A DNA stretch of 64,000 nucleotides from Nicotiana tabacum (GCF_000715075.1 NC_134087.1:190371276-190435275), one strand, 5' to 3'. Counted from the first letter of the stretch, positions 22,201-33,784 are shown. Made by a program: numbers and translations. Notes: a model not told the origin generated them from the letters alone.

Positions 22201-22227
22201 GTATCTGAATATATGTTTAATACTATT

Positions 22228-23250
22228 CTAGTGTCTTTGTGTTGGCGAAGTACTAAATCTTGCCAATAAGCTTACTGAGAAAGTTATATCTGGTCGGGAA
22301 TTATTGGCAAGATATATTAATGCCCCAATTGCACTAAGATATAGTACTTCGGCACCAAGAAGCTCTTCATCATTTTCATGAGGTCGGAATGGATCTTTCT
22401 TTATATCAAGTGATCTCACAACCATCGGGGTACTCAATGGATGTGCTTTATCTATATAGAATCGCTTTAAAATCTTTTCGGTGTATGTCGATTGATGGAC
22501 AAATATTTCATCTTTCATATACTCAATTTGTAGACCAAGACAAAATTTTGTCTTTCCAAGATCTTTCATTTCAAATTATTTCTTCAAACAGTCTACTGTT
22601 TTTGGAAGCTCCCCAGGAGTTCCAATGATATTTAAATCATCAACATACACGGCGATTATAACAAATTCAAATCCAGACCTTTTTATAAAGACACTGGGAC
22701 AAATTGGATCATTCTTGTACCCTTCTTTCAACAGGTATTCACTCAGGTGATTGTACCACATACGTCCTGATTGTTTCAATCCGTATAAAGATTTCTGAAG
22801 CTTTATTGAACAAGTTTCTCAAAAAATTTTATATGCTTCTGGCACTTTAAATCCCTCAGGTACTTTCATAAAAATTTCGTTGTCTAATGATCCATACAAA
22901 TAGGTTGTAACAACATCCATTAGATGCATATCAAGTTTTTCTTGTACTGCCATATTTATGAGATACCTGAAGGTGATAGCATCCACTACAGGAGAATATG
23001 TCTCCATATAATCAATTCCAGGCCTTTGGGAAACCCTTGTGCCACAAGTCGTGCTTTATATCTAACGACTTCATTTTTATCATTTCGTTTTCGCACAAAA
23101 ACCCATTTATATTCTACTGGCTTTATGCCTTCAGATGTTTGAACTATGGGTCCGAAGACTTCACTTTTTCCAAGTGAAGTTAACTTTTCCTGGATAACGT
23201 CTTTCCATTTTGGCCAATCATTTCTCTGTCTACATTCATTGACAGATTTT
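22228..23250 (-). pseudogene. copia-C reverse transcriptase, in pieces
   Basis: From the N-terminus: KPVEYKWVFVRKRNDKNEVV and RYKARLVAQGFPKG, then a frame break, METYSPVVDAITFRYLINMA, LDMHLMDVVTTYLYGSLDNE (catalytic Asp), a stop after EAYKIF, then KSLYGLKQSGRMWYNHLSEY, AVYVDDLNIIGT (YVDD intact) and, after another stop, EMKDLGKTKFCLGLQIEYM. Three interruptions split an otherwise full-length RT. Confidence 0.85.
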
Positions 23251-24937
23251 GGTTCAAGATCCTCATCTTGTTGCATTATTTCAACAACAACATTATAAGC
23301 AAAAATGTTATCGATAACAATATTATTTCGGTTCCATCTTTTCCCGGTTGAGACGTAACTTATTGATATCTCTTCATTTTCATTATTTTTAGGTACCTGG
23401 ACCTCCCCTAAGGTCTTATCATTTGTTACGTCTTGGGGCTCTTCTTGAGCCACTACCTCTGTGTTATGTTCACTTTGATCACTTGCTCCTTTTCTTCTTC
23501 GAGGATTTTTATCTTTAGAACCGATTGGTCTACCACGTTTCAAGCATGGCTTAGACTCATTTGCTTTAATTAATTGTTCTGTCGGGATATCAACTCGAAT
23601 TGGAGCATTAGCAGCTGGAATATGTGACTTAGTCACCCTTGGTAGGATAGTGAATGCATCTGGCAATTGATTTGCAATATTTTGTAAATGAATAATCTTT
23701 TGAACCTCTTGTTCACATTGATTTGTTCGAGGATCTAAATGAGACAGTGATAATGCATTCCAATTTATCTTCTTTTTCAGCTGCTTATTTTCTCCCCCTA
23801 ATGTTGGATATACTGATTCATTAAAATGGCAATCATAAAATCTTGCCGTAAATAAATCTTCAGTCATCGGCTCTAGATTTTTTATAATATAAGGAGATTC
23901 ATATCCAACATATATCCCCAACCTTCTTTGAGGACCCATCTTTGTGCGTTGTGGTTGAGCAATTGGAACATATATCCCAAAGATCCTAAGATGGGAAATA
24001 TTTGGCTCCTGACCAAAAGCCAATTGCAATGGGGAGACTTTATGATAACTTGTGGGCCTTATCCACACAAGTGCTGCTGCGTGCAAAATAGCATGACCCC
24101 ATACTGAAATGGGAAGTTTTGTTCTCATAAGCATTGGTCTAGCAATTAATTGGAGGCGTTTGATCAATGATTCTGCTAGACCATTTTGTGTATGAACATG
24201 AGCAACCGGATGCTCAATTGTTATCCCAGTTGAAATACAATAATCATTAAAGGCTTGGGATGTAAACTCACCGGTATTATCAAGACGAATTGTCTTAATT
24301 GCATAATCTAGAAATTATGCTCTTAGCTTTATTATTTGAGCCAACAATCTCGCAAATGCCATATTGCGAGTTGATAGTAAGCACACATGTGACCATCTTG
24401 TAGATGCATCTACCAAAACCATATAATATTTGAATGGTCCACATGGAGGGTGAATGGGCCCACATATATCACCCTGTATACGTTCCAGAAATGCAGGGGA
24501 TTCCATCCTAACTTTAATAATTGATGGTCTAATAATTAATTTTCCTTGAGAACACGCAGCACAAGAGAATTCCTTAAATTGAAGAATCTTCTGATTCTTC
24601 ATTGCATGTCCATGTGAATTCTCAATTATTTTACGCATCATATTAGAACCAGGATGGCCCAACCGGTCATGCCAAATAATAAAATTATCTTGATTAGTAA
24701 ACTTCTCGTTTACTACGGCATGTGTTTCAATCCTGCTAATACTTATGTAGTATAAGCCGGAGGAAAGAGCAGGTAACATTTCAAGCACATATTTCTTACC
24801 GATATTATTGTAGTAATATAAAGATATTCAATCTTTTCATCAGTTGTAGTCTCAATATGATAGCCATTTTGGCGAATATCTTTGAAACTTAATAAGTTTC
24901 TTTGAGATTTACTACAATACAGTGCTTCAATAGCCAA
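23250..24937 (-). pseudogene. copia-C GAG-pre-integrase, integrase and C-terminal linker
   Basis: GAG-pre-integrase WHDRLGHPGSNMMRKIIE, zinc-binding tail AACSQGKLI, integrase Asp in IQGDICGPIHPP, second Asp in IRLDNTGEFTSQAFNDYC (around 24230-24300) and Glu in HTQNGLAESLIKRLQLIA (24167 region). A TAA near 24315, in a place where Gln is usual, splits the core. The C-terminal linker is long and ends in NECRQRNDWPKWKDVIQEKL, which leads into RT. The triad appears intact. Confidence 0.83.
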
Positions 24938-24939
24938 AT

Positions 24940-25330
24940 TTGTTCCTCCTGGTAGTAATAAATTGGCTCTTCCAGAACCTTCAATTAATCTTGTACTACC
25001 GGATATTGTATTAACATTCGCTTATTTCATTACCAAATAAGAGAAATATCTCTTATCTTTTAACATAGTGTGTGTTGTAGCACTATCCAGAAGACATATA
25101 TCATCTTTATTAATCTTGAGTCTAACTGAAGACTGGGGAATTTTCATATTCTTCATAAAAAAGACAAATAATACATCATAAGAAATATGAAAGACAAGCA
25201 GGAAAAAAAACATTAAGAAATACATTAGAAATGTAGAAACTAGCAACACATGATGCATTAGGAAAATACACTCAAGAAAAATAAACTAGTTGCAAACATA
25301 AACATAACAACTTTTATAGCTTTATTCCCC
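24940..25330 (-). pseudogene. copia-C protease region
   Basis: The protease-like active site reads ICLLDSATTHTML (D-S-A, as in part of the copia protease family). A stop follows YLVMK, after which ANVNTISGSTRLIEGSGRAN continues in frame. The N-terminal part is a hydrophobic, poorly conserved stretch. Confidence 0.7.
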
Positions 25331-25348
25331 AGTAAGATGATTAGTCCT

Positions 25349-26383
25349 TCAGTCAATATCCTCAAAGAAGTCCCCAACTTCTAAATGAGTAATATTTGTT
25401 AGGCCTTCAAAATCATCATCTTTATATGCAAGATGTGCCTTAGAATTATATTTATTTGAGGGACCTGCTTCATCATCATTATTTTGAAAGGTCAAGTGTG
25501 CCTCCACATTATTTTCTTTTTTCTTGAGGGAGGCTTGATAAAGTTTGACAAAATGTTCTGGTGTACGACAAATGCGTGCCCAATGACCTCTCATACCACA
25601 TCGGTGACACATACTAGCTTTACCTTTTGAATGATTAATTTGAGAACCCTTATTGTTCTCCAATTTATTTCCACCATAATGACGATAATTGTTTTGCCCC
25701 CTGCCACGTCCACGTTTACGACCATGTCCACGACCACGGTAATTATTTTGTTTTCTTTCAAACTTATCATATGTTGCTACAGCATTCACTTCCGGAAATG
25801 GAGCTGACCCAGTGGGACGAGCTTCATGATTTTTTATTAATAGAGTATTATTCTGCTCAGCCACAAGTAGGCATGTGATTAACTCAGAATATTTATTAAA
25901 ACCTTTTTCACGGTATTGTTGTTGTAGCACCACATTTGAAGCGTGAAAAGTAGAAAATATTTTTTCCAATAAGTCCTCATCTGTGATAGTGTCTCCAAAT
26001 AATTTTAATAGATAACTTACTTTAAAGATAGTAAAATTATACTCACTTACGGTTTTAAAGTCTTGCAACCTTAAATTTATTCACTCATACCGAGCTTTCG
26101 GTAATACCGTACGTTTTAGGTGGTCATATCGATCCTTCAAATTAATCCATAATTCAAGTGGATGTTTTACGGTTAAATATTCAGTTTTTAACCCTTCATG
26201 TAGATGATGACGAAGGAAAATCATGACCTTCACTTTATCCTGATTTGATGCTTCATTTCCTTGTATAATAGTATTTCCAAGACCTTTAGCGTCAAGGTGA
26301 ATTTCAGCATCAAGAACCCATGATAAATAGTTCCTCCAGGTGATGTCAAGTGCCACAAATTCAAGTTTTGATAAATTTGACAT
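25349..26383 (-). pseudogene. copia-C gag, one internal stop
   Basis: Starts at MSNLSKLEFVALDITWRNYL and continues to KARYE, where TGA replaces an expected Trp. It resumes in frame as INLRLQDFKTVSEYN, LLVAEQNNTLLIKNHEARP, a Gly/Arg-rich stretch (RGRGHGRKRGRGRGQ) and the zinc knuckle CHRCGMRGHWARIC. Combined length is about 344 codons, normal for gag. Confidence 0.85.
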
Positions 26384-26456
26384 AGTGAAAACTTAATAAA
26401 ATATGGCTCAACTTAGCGGGAGTTAAGAATGAAATTAGAGCTTCGTGCTGATAACG

Positions 26457-26717
26457 TGTTATAAAATAAAAAGCAATGTAGTAAAATGTAAACAAGAAGA
26501 AATAGAGAGAATGGAGAAGTGTTTTCTTCTTTCACTTTGGTGTAATTTTTCATTGCAATTACATGGCCTTTTATAGGCATAAAAAGTAAAGATGATGGAC
26601 ATAAAATAGGAAATTTAATCTTTAAGCTATTCACAACATGGGCATCTAATGTAGCATCCAATGTAGTATCCAATGTAGTATCCAAAGTAGTATCCAATGT
26701 GCAAACTATTTATAACA
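26457..26717 (-). repeat. copia-C 5' LTR (261 bp)
   Basis: Partner of the 21218 LTR, with a minus-strand TATA-like box at 26567-26575. It has about two more 12-bp repeat units (ATCCAATGTAGT-type, 26645-26700). Next to it the minus strand reads CGTTATCAGCACGAAGC, presumably the PBS. I cannot assign its tRNA with certainty. Confidence 0.93.
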
Positions 26718-26789
26718 ATATATTGAATGTTAGTGGAAGTTGTGGTTCCATGTTATTAGGAGTTATTGTTTCAAATAATTGTTGATATC

Positions 26790-27476
26790 TCTGTGTACGG
26801 GCAAAATCAGCAGTAATGCCTATCCCGATTCCCCGATAAGAGAACGAAAGAAGCGTACATATGCATGAGATTGTAATCGAGGTTAGAGACCTTTTGTATC
26901 GAGATCCAGGAAGAGTGAATGACATGCTCGTCATCGGGTATGGCAAAGCAACACGTCCGAGGACAAAAATAAGTTCTAAGACCTCGGGGAAGACGGTGAA
27001 CGGTTGCACACGACGGATGAATGGCCGTGATATTTTCACCCAATCGGATATCACGGTGCGGATCTCGCTCGATATTGGTTATGGATCAGTAATTGATGAG
27101 AAAGGAAGATTTTATACGTTTTTAGACTTATACTAGGGGTAAAACTCTCATACTATATAAAGGAAAAGTTTTTCTTTTGTATGACACATTGTAAGACGCG
27201 AATCAAAGCAATAGAAATTCATTTTATGCCTTTTAGATACTGTTAAAGTCTTTATTCACTTAACTTGTTCTTCATTCATGACTAAGCTCAAATCGAGGAT
27301 CAAATCGAAGACAAGGTCATTGTTTGATCTAAGTTCAGGCTTGACCATAACGTTACAATTGGTTTGATCGTTTAATTCATTTATCTAATATACTTAATTG
27401 TTTGTGTTGAATCAAACCATATTTCCTTAAAACCGCGTACAAATTTAATTGTTATCTGATTTAAGGGTAAACCGTT
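26790..27476 (+). repeat. Partial 5' LTR of the outer Tat element
   Basis: Non-coding, with TATATAAA at 27154-27161 followed by a transcript-start-like region, ending just before a PBS. Its 5' part is missing: the sequence upstream is copia-A LTR. The left limit is estimated. A small reading frame on the plus strand here has no recognisable product. Confidence 0.6.
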
Positions 27477-27494
27477 TGGCACCCATTGTGTGGC
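27477..27494 (+). other. Degenerate tRNA-Lys PBS of the outer Tat element
   Basis: TGGCACCCATTGTGTGGC matches the complement of a plant tRNA-Lys 3' end at about 14 of 18 bases. Most differences are C-to-T or G-to-A. Confidence 0.6.
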
Positions 27495-27586
27495 TAAGGA
27501 TAATAGTGGTGATTTGATATGAATCTTCATAACACACCCTCTTTTACACTTGTTCTTTAAAGTCTTAATCTGAGGTCAGCCCGAAA

Positions 27587-28910
27587 ATGTCAAACTCTCA
27601 ATCTGTGCACTTGAACATTGACGCAAAGTCTGGCCATCATGGCGAAAATAATAATTTGGTACCTAGCAACAAGGTGCCTCTGGCTGATCCTATCGGTGTC
27701 CTAGTTGCCAACCCAATCGAAGCTAATTCAAAGGTGGCCATCGACGTTAATTTGCCAACTGATCCCGAAAATAGTATTTGCGTGGGACCCCGACCAACAA
27801 CTCGAGAAGCGCCCGAATGCGAAGGTGATGAGGTAAGCCTACGACTAATCTTCATAATATTGTAGGCTCAAAAGGTGGCAATATCGCATCTGTAGAATCA
27901 AAGTCGCTTCCCCAGTAGGGTCGAGCCCGACAATCTTGGAAAAGCACCCGAAGAAACAAACAAATTGCCGACAGACCGGGTGAAGCCGAGCTCGGATTAA
28001 ATACCGAGATAATGAAAATGATTGAAGCACTAACATAGCGGGTGGAGTCCGGAGAGAAGAAAATTAAGGCTAATGGCAAGAAGGTGGAAACAAACAATTT
28101 CAGAGTCGATCAAATCCCAGGAGCACCCCCCGAAATTGAAGGGGTCGGATTCCAAGAAATTTATCTAGAAGCTTTTTCCTCCGAGCACAGCACCGAATCG
28201 GATCCCAAAGAGATTTCATATGCTCGATATTTCCAAGTATAACGGAACCACGAATCTAAATGAGCATGTTACCTCTTATACGTGCGCAATCAAGGGGAAT
28301 GACTTGGAAGGCAATGAAACCGAGTCGGTGTTACTGAAGAAGTTTGGGGAGAATTTGTCCAATTGAGCAATGATATGGTACCATAACTTACCCCCAAATT
28401 ACATGGACTCATTTGATGTGCTTGCAAATGCTTTCGTAAAAGCGCATGCGGAGGCAATCAAGGTCGAGACTAAGAAGTCAGACCTATTCAAGGTTAAACA
28501 AAGAGACAACGAGATGCTCAGGGAGTTCGTGTCAAGGTTCCAGATGGAACAGATGGACCTGTCTCCACTTGCAGATAATTGGGCCGTTAATGAATTCAAT
28601 CAGGGACATAACCTCCAAAGTTCCTTGGCCTCTCAACAGCTAAAAATTGTAGAGTACCCGTTAATGACCTAGGCCGACGTCCACAACAGGTACCAATCAA
28701 AGATAAGGGTAGACGACGACCAACTCGGAGCTCCTTCTGGGTCTATTTACCCCATCAGGGTTGATGATAGGTCAAAGAGAGATGTTGATCATAAGCCAAG
28801 ACCGGTCGGGGATCGGTGCCAACCATCCAACGCGAACTAAAGGGGAAATGGGTCCGGGCGTCACCCCATAAGGAACGAGAATAGAGGCGATCAAGGGCCC
28901 AATAGCCGAG
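27587..28910 (+). pseudogene. Outer Tat gag, broken
   Basis: Begins MSNSQSVHLNIDAKSG and stays open to about 27865, then shifts frame. The middle region carries DQIPGAPPEIEGVGFQE. The retrotransposon gag domain follows (MIWYHNLPPNYMDSFDVLAN, KSDLFKVKQRDNEMLREFVS, ASQQLKIVEYPLMT), then ADVHNRYQSKIRVDDDQLGA after a stop. At NRGDQGPNSR it is cut by Ogre-1. The zinc knuckle and protease are not present on either side. Confidence 0.8.
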
Positions 28911-28939
28911 TTTTGATAGCATATATATGCATATATATG

Positions 28940-29262
28940 ATATTTTGGCATAAATATAGAAATTAAATAGATGAATTATCGAAACAATAATTTTGGAAAT
29001 AATTTTTGGGGATTTTATGGGTAAAAAGGGAGAAAATAAACCAATTTAAACCTATTTTGAAGGTATTTATGCCTATTTATGCATATATAGAATATATATG
29101 CATATATAAGCATGCACGGGGCTTTATTATTTTTTCCATAATTTTTAAGGGTTTAAATTGGTTTATTTTCTCCCTTTTTACACATAAAATTCCCAAAAAT
29201 TATTTCCAAAATTATTGTTTCGATAATTCATCTATTTAATTTCTATATTTATGACAAAATAT
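28940..29262. repeat. 113-bp inverted repeat at the head of the Ogre-1 5' LTR
   Basis: The arm 28940-29052 is the reverse complement of 29150-29262 with three mismatches by eye; the spacer is 97 bp. The left arm matches the 3' LTR (around 42808-42919) in inverted orientation. The 3' LTR has no such arm. Confidence 0.9.
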
Positions 29263-31078
29263 GGCTAATGTAATTTTTATGCATTTTTACAATTACATTT
29301 AGTATTTTTAAAGCTAAATTGCATATAATTGCAATGCTAGCCCATTTTAAGATTTAATTATATTTTATATGCATAAAATTGGATTTTGTATTTTTATATT
29401 GTTATTTATGTATTTTTAAATCATTTTGGTACCTTAAATCATTTTCTAGAAATTATCTATTATTTTTATAAATTAAAATAGGGAAAAACTGGTTATTTAA
29501 ATTATAGCCAAATTGGCTTTCAATTATAGCCAAATCGGACCCCAATTCCCAGCCCAATTTTACAATTAAAAACCCAACCCACACCCTATTAATCCTTACC
29601 CAAACCCATAACCCACCTACTCCGTTCTAATCCTGACCGTTGATCTCCTAGATCAACGGTCCAAATAATTCCTTTACTTTTTAATTTCCAAATGACCCTC
29701 AACCCTAATTCATTTCTCCAAAGGAGCCGCCTTCAGGTGCTCTCTCATCTCCATTCTTCTCTCAAACCTTACCCTAGACTCCTCCACTCCCCTCCGTCTC
29801 CGATCATCTCCGGCGACTACCTTTTTCAACCCAAGCCTCCAATGGGTCTCTCATCACTCTGCTCATCATGTCTAAGGCTTTCAAGGATCCTAGTCCATGC
29901 CGATTTGGACCTAGGATTTCTGTTTCTTTTACTTATGCGTTCTCTGGTGTGATTTTGGACAAAATCACACATTATATGTCACGATTGATGAAGTTTCAAC
30001 AAGTTCTTTTTTATTTTACTTGGGTTTCTTTTTTAAATGAATCTCTTAGATCTATGTAATTTTTATTCTTTAAGCCTATTTATTTTTGTGATTTGCTTAT
30101 TCTCGAGTTTTTTTCTGAAAGACCTTCTACTCTAAACCATTTTTACTCCCTTTGAAAACTAGGGTTTTCGGAGTTTTTTCTATACCCGTTTCGACTGATT
30201 TCTTTATGATTATACCTTTTTCGTTGTTTATCTCGACTGATTCTAAGTACTTATTGCTTTTTAACTCAATTCTGTTAAAAATCCCTAATTTCTTAAAGAT
30301 TTTCTTTAGTTGTTTCTGTGAGTTAGCATGATTTTCTTTACTTGTTTCTGTGTGTTAGCCTGATTTTCTTTACTTGTCTCTGTGTATTAGCTTGATTTTC
30401 TTTACTCTGCTTCTATGTGTTAGCATGATGTTCTCCACTTTGGTTCTGTGTGTTAGCATGACTCTCCTTTACTTCGTTTCTGTGTGTTAGCCTGTTTACC
30501 TGGTTCTTGTTAATCTCTTGTGGTCACCATGCTTCGAATACGTTCTGTTGAATCTCTAGCCTACTTACATCACCTCTACATGACTGTGTTTGCTCATCTT
30601 TTATTTCTTTCTGCCTATATAATCGACTTTGTTTGTTTGCTACTTCTGTTCAATCGTCTCTATTTATATGTTGAGGAATGCAGAATCATGACTCCCCAAG
30701 ATTGATTCTGATTCTCCTTAACTTTTGGTAATTGAGAAATTTTCCTTCAAAGTCCTGGAATTCTACTCGTCTGTTTGAATTAGCTGATTGCATTATCTTA
30801 TTTACTATGGTAATTTGCTTCACTTAGTATTTCCTTAATTAGGTCCTTTTGAATTTGGTCCTAATTGACTACTTTCTGCCTACTGAATCTTGACACTTTC
30901 CTTATTTAATCATGCACTGATTTCCCTTCCTCCCTTATATGGTACTGAATCTTCCCGTTTAGCCCTGACTCCCTTAACTCAAGGAAGTACTTCCTTGATT
31001 CTCTGAAGTGATTGATTCTGAGTTCTTAAATTAGTATACTACTATGATTTTCACCTTATTCCACTACCTACTTTCAAC

Positions 31079-31086
31079 TATAAATA
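31079..31086 (+). promoter_or_regulatory. Candidate TATA box of the Ogre-1 5' LTR
   Basis: TATAAATA is conserved at 44750-44757 in the 3' LTR and at 51621-51628 in Ogre-3, upstream of the same GCCGGCTGCAAGCCAAG block. Confidence 0.55.
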
Positions 31087-32257
31087 CTATAAATCTTTCA
31101 CAAAGGACACACACACTTGACTTTCAAAAAACCCCTCTCTTACTTAAAATCACTATGTTATTCTACTACTATTAGCCGGCTGCAAGCCAAGGCTAATCAT
31201 CTATACTCTTTGGTTCTTTCAGTCTGCTTACTTTTATCCTCACTGGTATGTCCTAGTTAATTTAAAGTCTCAACAACAACATGTTTTTCTTCTTGTTTTA
31301 GTTTCTGTTATTTCTAGCCTGCTTTTACTTATGGTTTTGTTGTGAAGTTTGTAGTTAAGCATGTTAATATGACCCCCTTCCCTCTCTTGAATTCATGTAC
31401 CCCCTTTGTGTAATTCAAGCATGCCTGGACAATTGTATTCTTTCACCTACTGTGCACTTACCACTTTGTGAATCCCAAACCCCTATTCCCTCTATGTGTT
31501 CATGACTGGATCGTGATTATGCTAGTGTCAAACTATCTCTGAGCATGTCCATACCAGTCCTAATACTCCTACTGGGGTCATGTGTCTGCAATCAATATCT
31601 ATGTATCCCCAAAACCCCCTTAACCCCTGTGTGATTACTGAATTCATTTACTTGTTGTGTATGGTTTTATCCTGAAGTGTCTGAACTTTGTTTACCAGTC
31701 CAACTTCCTTTCAACAATCGCTTTCACTAATTGCTTTCAAAACAGACCTTTTGAGTCCAGTCTTTAATAAACTTCTTTCAAACATGAGTCCTACACTTTC
31801 ACTCCACTCCTAGATAATAAGTTTTGCCCCCTCTAGTATGTGTACTACTTCGAGATCCTCTTGAGAACCCTTGGAACTCTGGAATACTGAGGCTGACCTT
31901 TCACACTGCACTGGTTCAATGCTTGGCAATTAAGTCTAGGCGTAAGCATTGCGCGGGGTCCTTGAGACCCTTAGGGAACTTTGATGCACCTAGACTCTGA
32001 TTTGTCTATAGAAATGAGGCTTTAAAGACCATTGGAGGCTTTGGGTAACTGTGGCCTGATAGAAGGCTCTCTATAGAATAGCTTGTGAATTTTCCATTTC
32101 ATTTATGTAATTCATTTGTTGGCCTGTAATAATTTGTAAATAGATATTTGGGTTATTTAGTGAAAGGGTGGGTAGATGTATACCTTGTGGGGTAACTTGG
32201 GTAAAAATCTTGCCTTAGGACTTATTTGCAAATCTACATGCCTCACTCGATAGAAAA

Positions 32258-33000
32258 CATGCCTATAGGGTTTTTATTCCTGTTGAATCTGATTGCTTTT
32301 GCATAATAAAAAATATGCCTATAGGGTTTTTATTCCTGTTGAATCAGTCATAATAGAAATCATTCCTATAAGGACTTCACTTTCAATGTCACTTGCATTA
32401 GATACAAACCATGTTCATAAATCCTGCATTTGTCATGTTAGAGATCATGTTTCCAGGTTCCAAGTCAACATGTTTTTAATCAACTCAAATGTAGCTATCA
32501 TGCCTATATGACATAATTCTGATTCAGTAAGTTTTTCACATGTTACTGCAAATTGCCTAAAACCAATAATACGCCTAGATATCATGTCTATAGGACCTAA
32601 TTCGCAATTCTGTTTGGTAATTCTAATTAGCCTAAAAGATCAATTGTATCTCGCCTACTTTACTTCTCAAAACTGGCTTTGTTAAGCAGTGACATTTCCT
32701 TAAACTGGTTCTTTCAACATTGCTCTAATTTCATTAGATATCCTGCATATAGGATTAAAATGGACTATTTCAAACCTCGTCTGTTTCTGCATTAACATAA
32801 ATATCAGTTCTGCATATAGGCAAGCCTTAGGGCATTTTCAAACTTGCATGTCTCTGAGGTTGTTTCTATCACTCAATGTTTTGAATTCTAACGAGCCTTT
32901 TTTTAGAGATCCTAGGCAACTAATAGGTTCTGACTTCTGTATCTGAAAGTGGTTTATTCCTGTATAATCATTTAGAAATCCTTCCTTAGGACTTTTATTA
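32258..33000 (+). repeat. Dispersed ATGCCTATAGG-like motifs in the Ogre-1 5' LTR
   Basis: About ten copies with consensus AGAAATCATGCCTATAGGA, for example near 32261 and 32308 (ATGCCTATAGGG), 32365 (CATTCCTATAAGG), 32497 (ATCATGCCTATATGA), 32580 (ATCATGTCTATAGGA), 32738 (ATCCTGCATATAGGA) and 32811 (CTGCATATAGGC). The set is repeated in the 3' LTR at 54520-55090. Confidence 0.65.
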
Positions 33001-33644
33001 CTAAATACCTTACTTGTGGTTGAGTCGTGCTGCATGTATGCTCGTTTGCGGAGGAAACTATGAGCCTTTAATTGCTCAATTTATGTGAAAGTCCTAAATG
33101 TTTCTCTTTGACTGTCGCCTTAGATTTTTACCTTTAAAACCTTAGGGGTATGTCTAGAACTACCTATAAGTAGAGGTCCTAACTCCCTTCGGGACTATTA
33201 AGAAGGGACAGGTAGCAGCACGCAATAAGAATCAGTGACCAACACTCGCTTTGCATGACCAATAAGGGGATAGAAAGGGTAGACGTGAGATATGATGACT
33301 ACGTGTTAATGTCACATGTAGCCCCTCGATGACGAGTGTTTACCAGACATTGCGTGGGGTGATCCTATAGGATAAACAACCTAGGACCCCTCTTTACCCC
33401 AAACCTTCTCCTTGTTTAAAGCTTTCTTTATAATTTGTTCAACATTTATTTCACTACTTGACTTGTTTAAACGTGTTGTACTTATTTGATTCAACTATGG
33501 ACTAATTTGTAAATATGAGTTCGGTCGGGACCCACAGTTGTAGACTAAGAGAGGTGCCTAACACCTTCCCCTCGAGGTTATCTAGAGCCCTTACCCTAAT
33601 CTCTGGTAATGCAGACCAACCCAAGAGTTAATCACTCTAGGTGC

Positions 33645-33678
33645 CCTAACGCACCATAATCCGTTAGGTGACGACTCT
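33645..33678 (+). other. U5 hairpin and PBS-like decamer, Ogre-1 5' LTR
   Basis: CCTAACG pairs perfectly with CGTTAGG across a 10-base loop. The next ten bases, TGACGACTCT, differ by one from the first ten of the PBS. Confidence 0.65.
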
Positions 33679-33784
33679 TCAAATACCCAATTCCCAGAAG
33701 GAAATGAGTCATTGCACCCTATGGAATGTCGAAACCCGGACTTCTCTCTCTCTCCGATGAGGGGGAAAAGGGGGTGCGACAGCA

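Larger units (their letters stand above)
21218..26717 (-). mobile_element. copia-C: complete Ty1-copia element with TSD ATATA
   Basis: LTRs of 236 bp (left) and 261 bp (right), both TGTTATAAAATAAA..ATAACA. ATATA at 21213-21217 and 26718-26722 is the target duplication. All domains are present on the minus strand in the order gag, protease, integrase, RT, RNase H with only scattered stops; catalytic motifs are mostly intact. The LTRs differ by roughly a dozen substitutions plus a 24-bp repeat difference, so it looks older than copia-B. Its lineage is unassigned. Confidence 0.95.
13366..26789 (+). mobile_element. copia-A: 5'-truncated Ty1-copia element split by three insertions
   Basis: Own sequence is at 13366-13986, 18675-19654, 19873-21217 and 26718 to about 26789. 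The order gag knuckle, protease, integrase, RT, RNase H, PPT and partial 3' LTR is on the plus strand. The 5' LTR and most of gag are missing at the junction with Ogre-0. Copia-B, the MITE and copia-C sit inside it with target duplications. The right limit, where the outer Tat LTR begins, is estimated. Confidence 0.8.
28911..33781 (+). repeat. Ogre-1 5' LTR (about 4.87 kb)
   Basis: Ends GGGGGTGCGACA, three bases before the PBS. The start reads TTTTGATAGC instead of TGTTGATACC and is followed by an inverted copy of LTR-head sequence. From about 29110 on it runs collinear with the 3' LTR (42760 onwards). TATAAATA lies at 31079-31086. The block TAGCCGGCTGCAAGCCAAGG near 31172 is shared with Ogre-3. 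Short open frames in it are not conserved genes. Confidence 0.85.

Noticed and set aside
26807..27136. Overlapping frames on both strands around 26710-27136
   Set aside because: They lie in the outer Tat LTR upstream of its TATA box, have no domain and overlap each other antisense.
29006..30705. Several 60-90 codon frames in the Ogre-1 5' LTR, some with counterparts in the 3' LTR
   Set aside because: The counterparts exist only because the LTRs are duplicates. They are Ser/Leu-rich translations of T/C-rich LTR sequence with differing frames and ends.
32258..33000. tRNA gene or plant telomere-like repeat
   Set aside because: The repeated ATGCCTATAGG has neither cloverleaf A/B boxes nor TTTAGGG periodicity.
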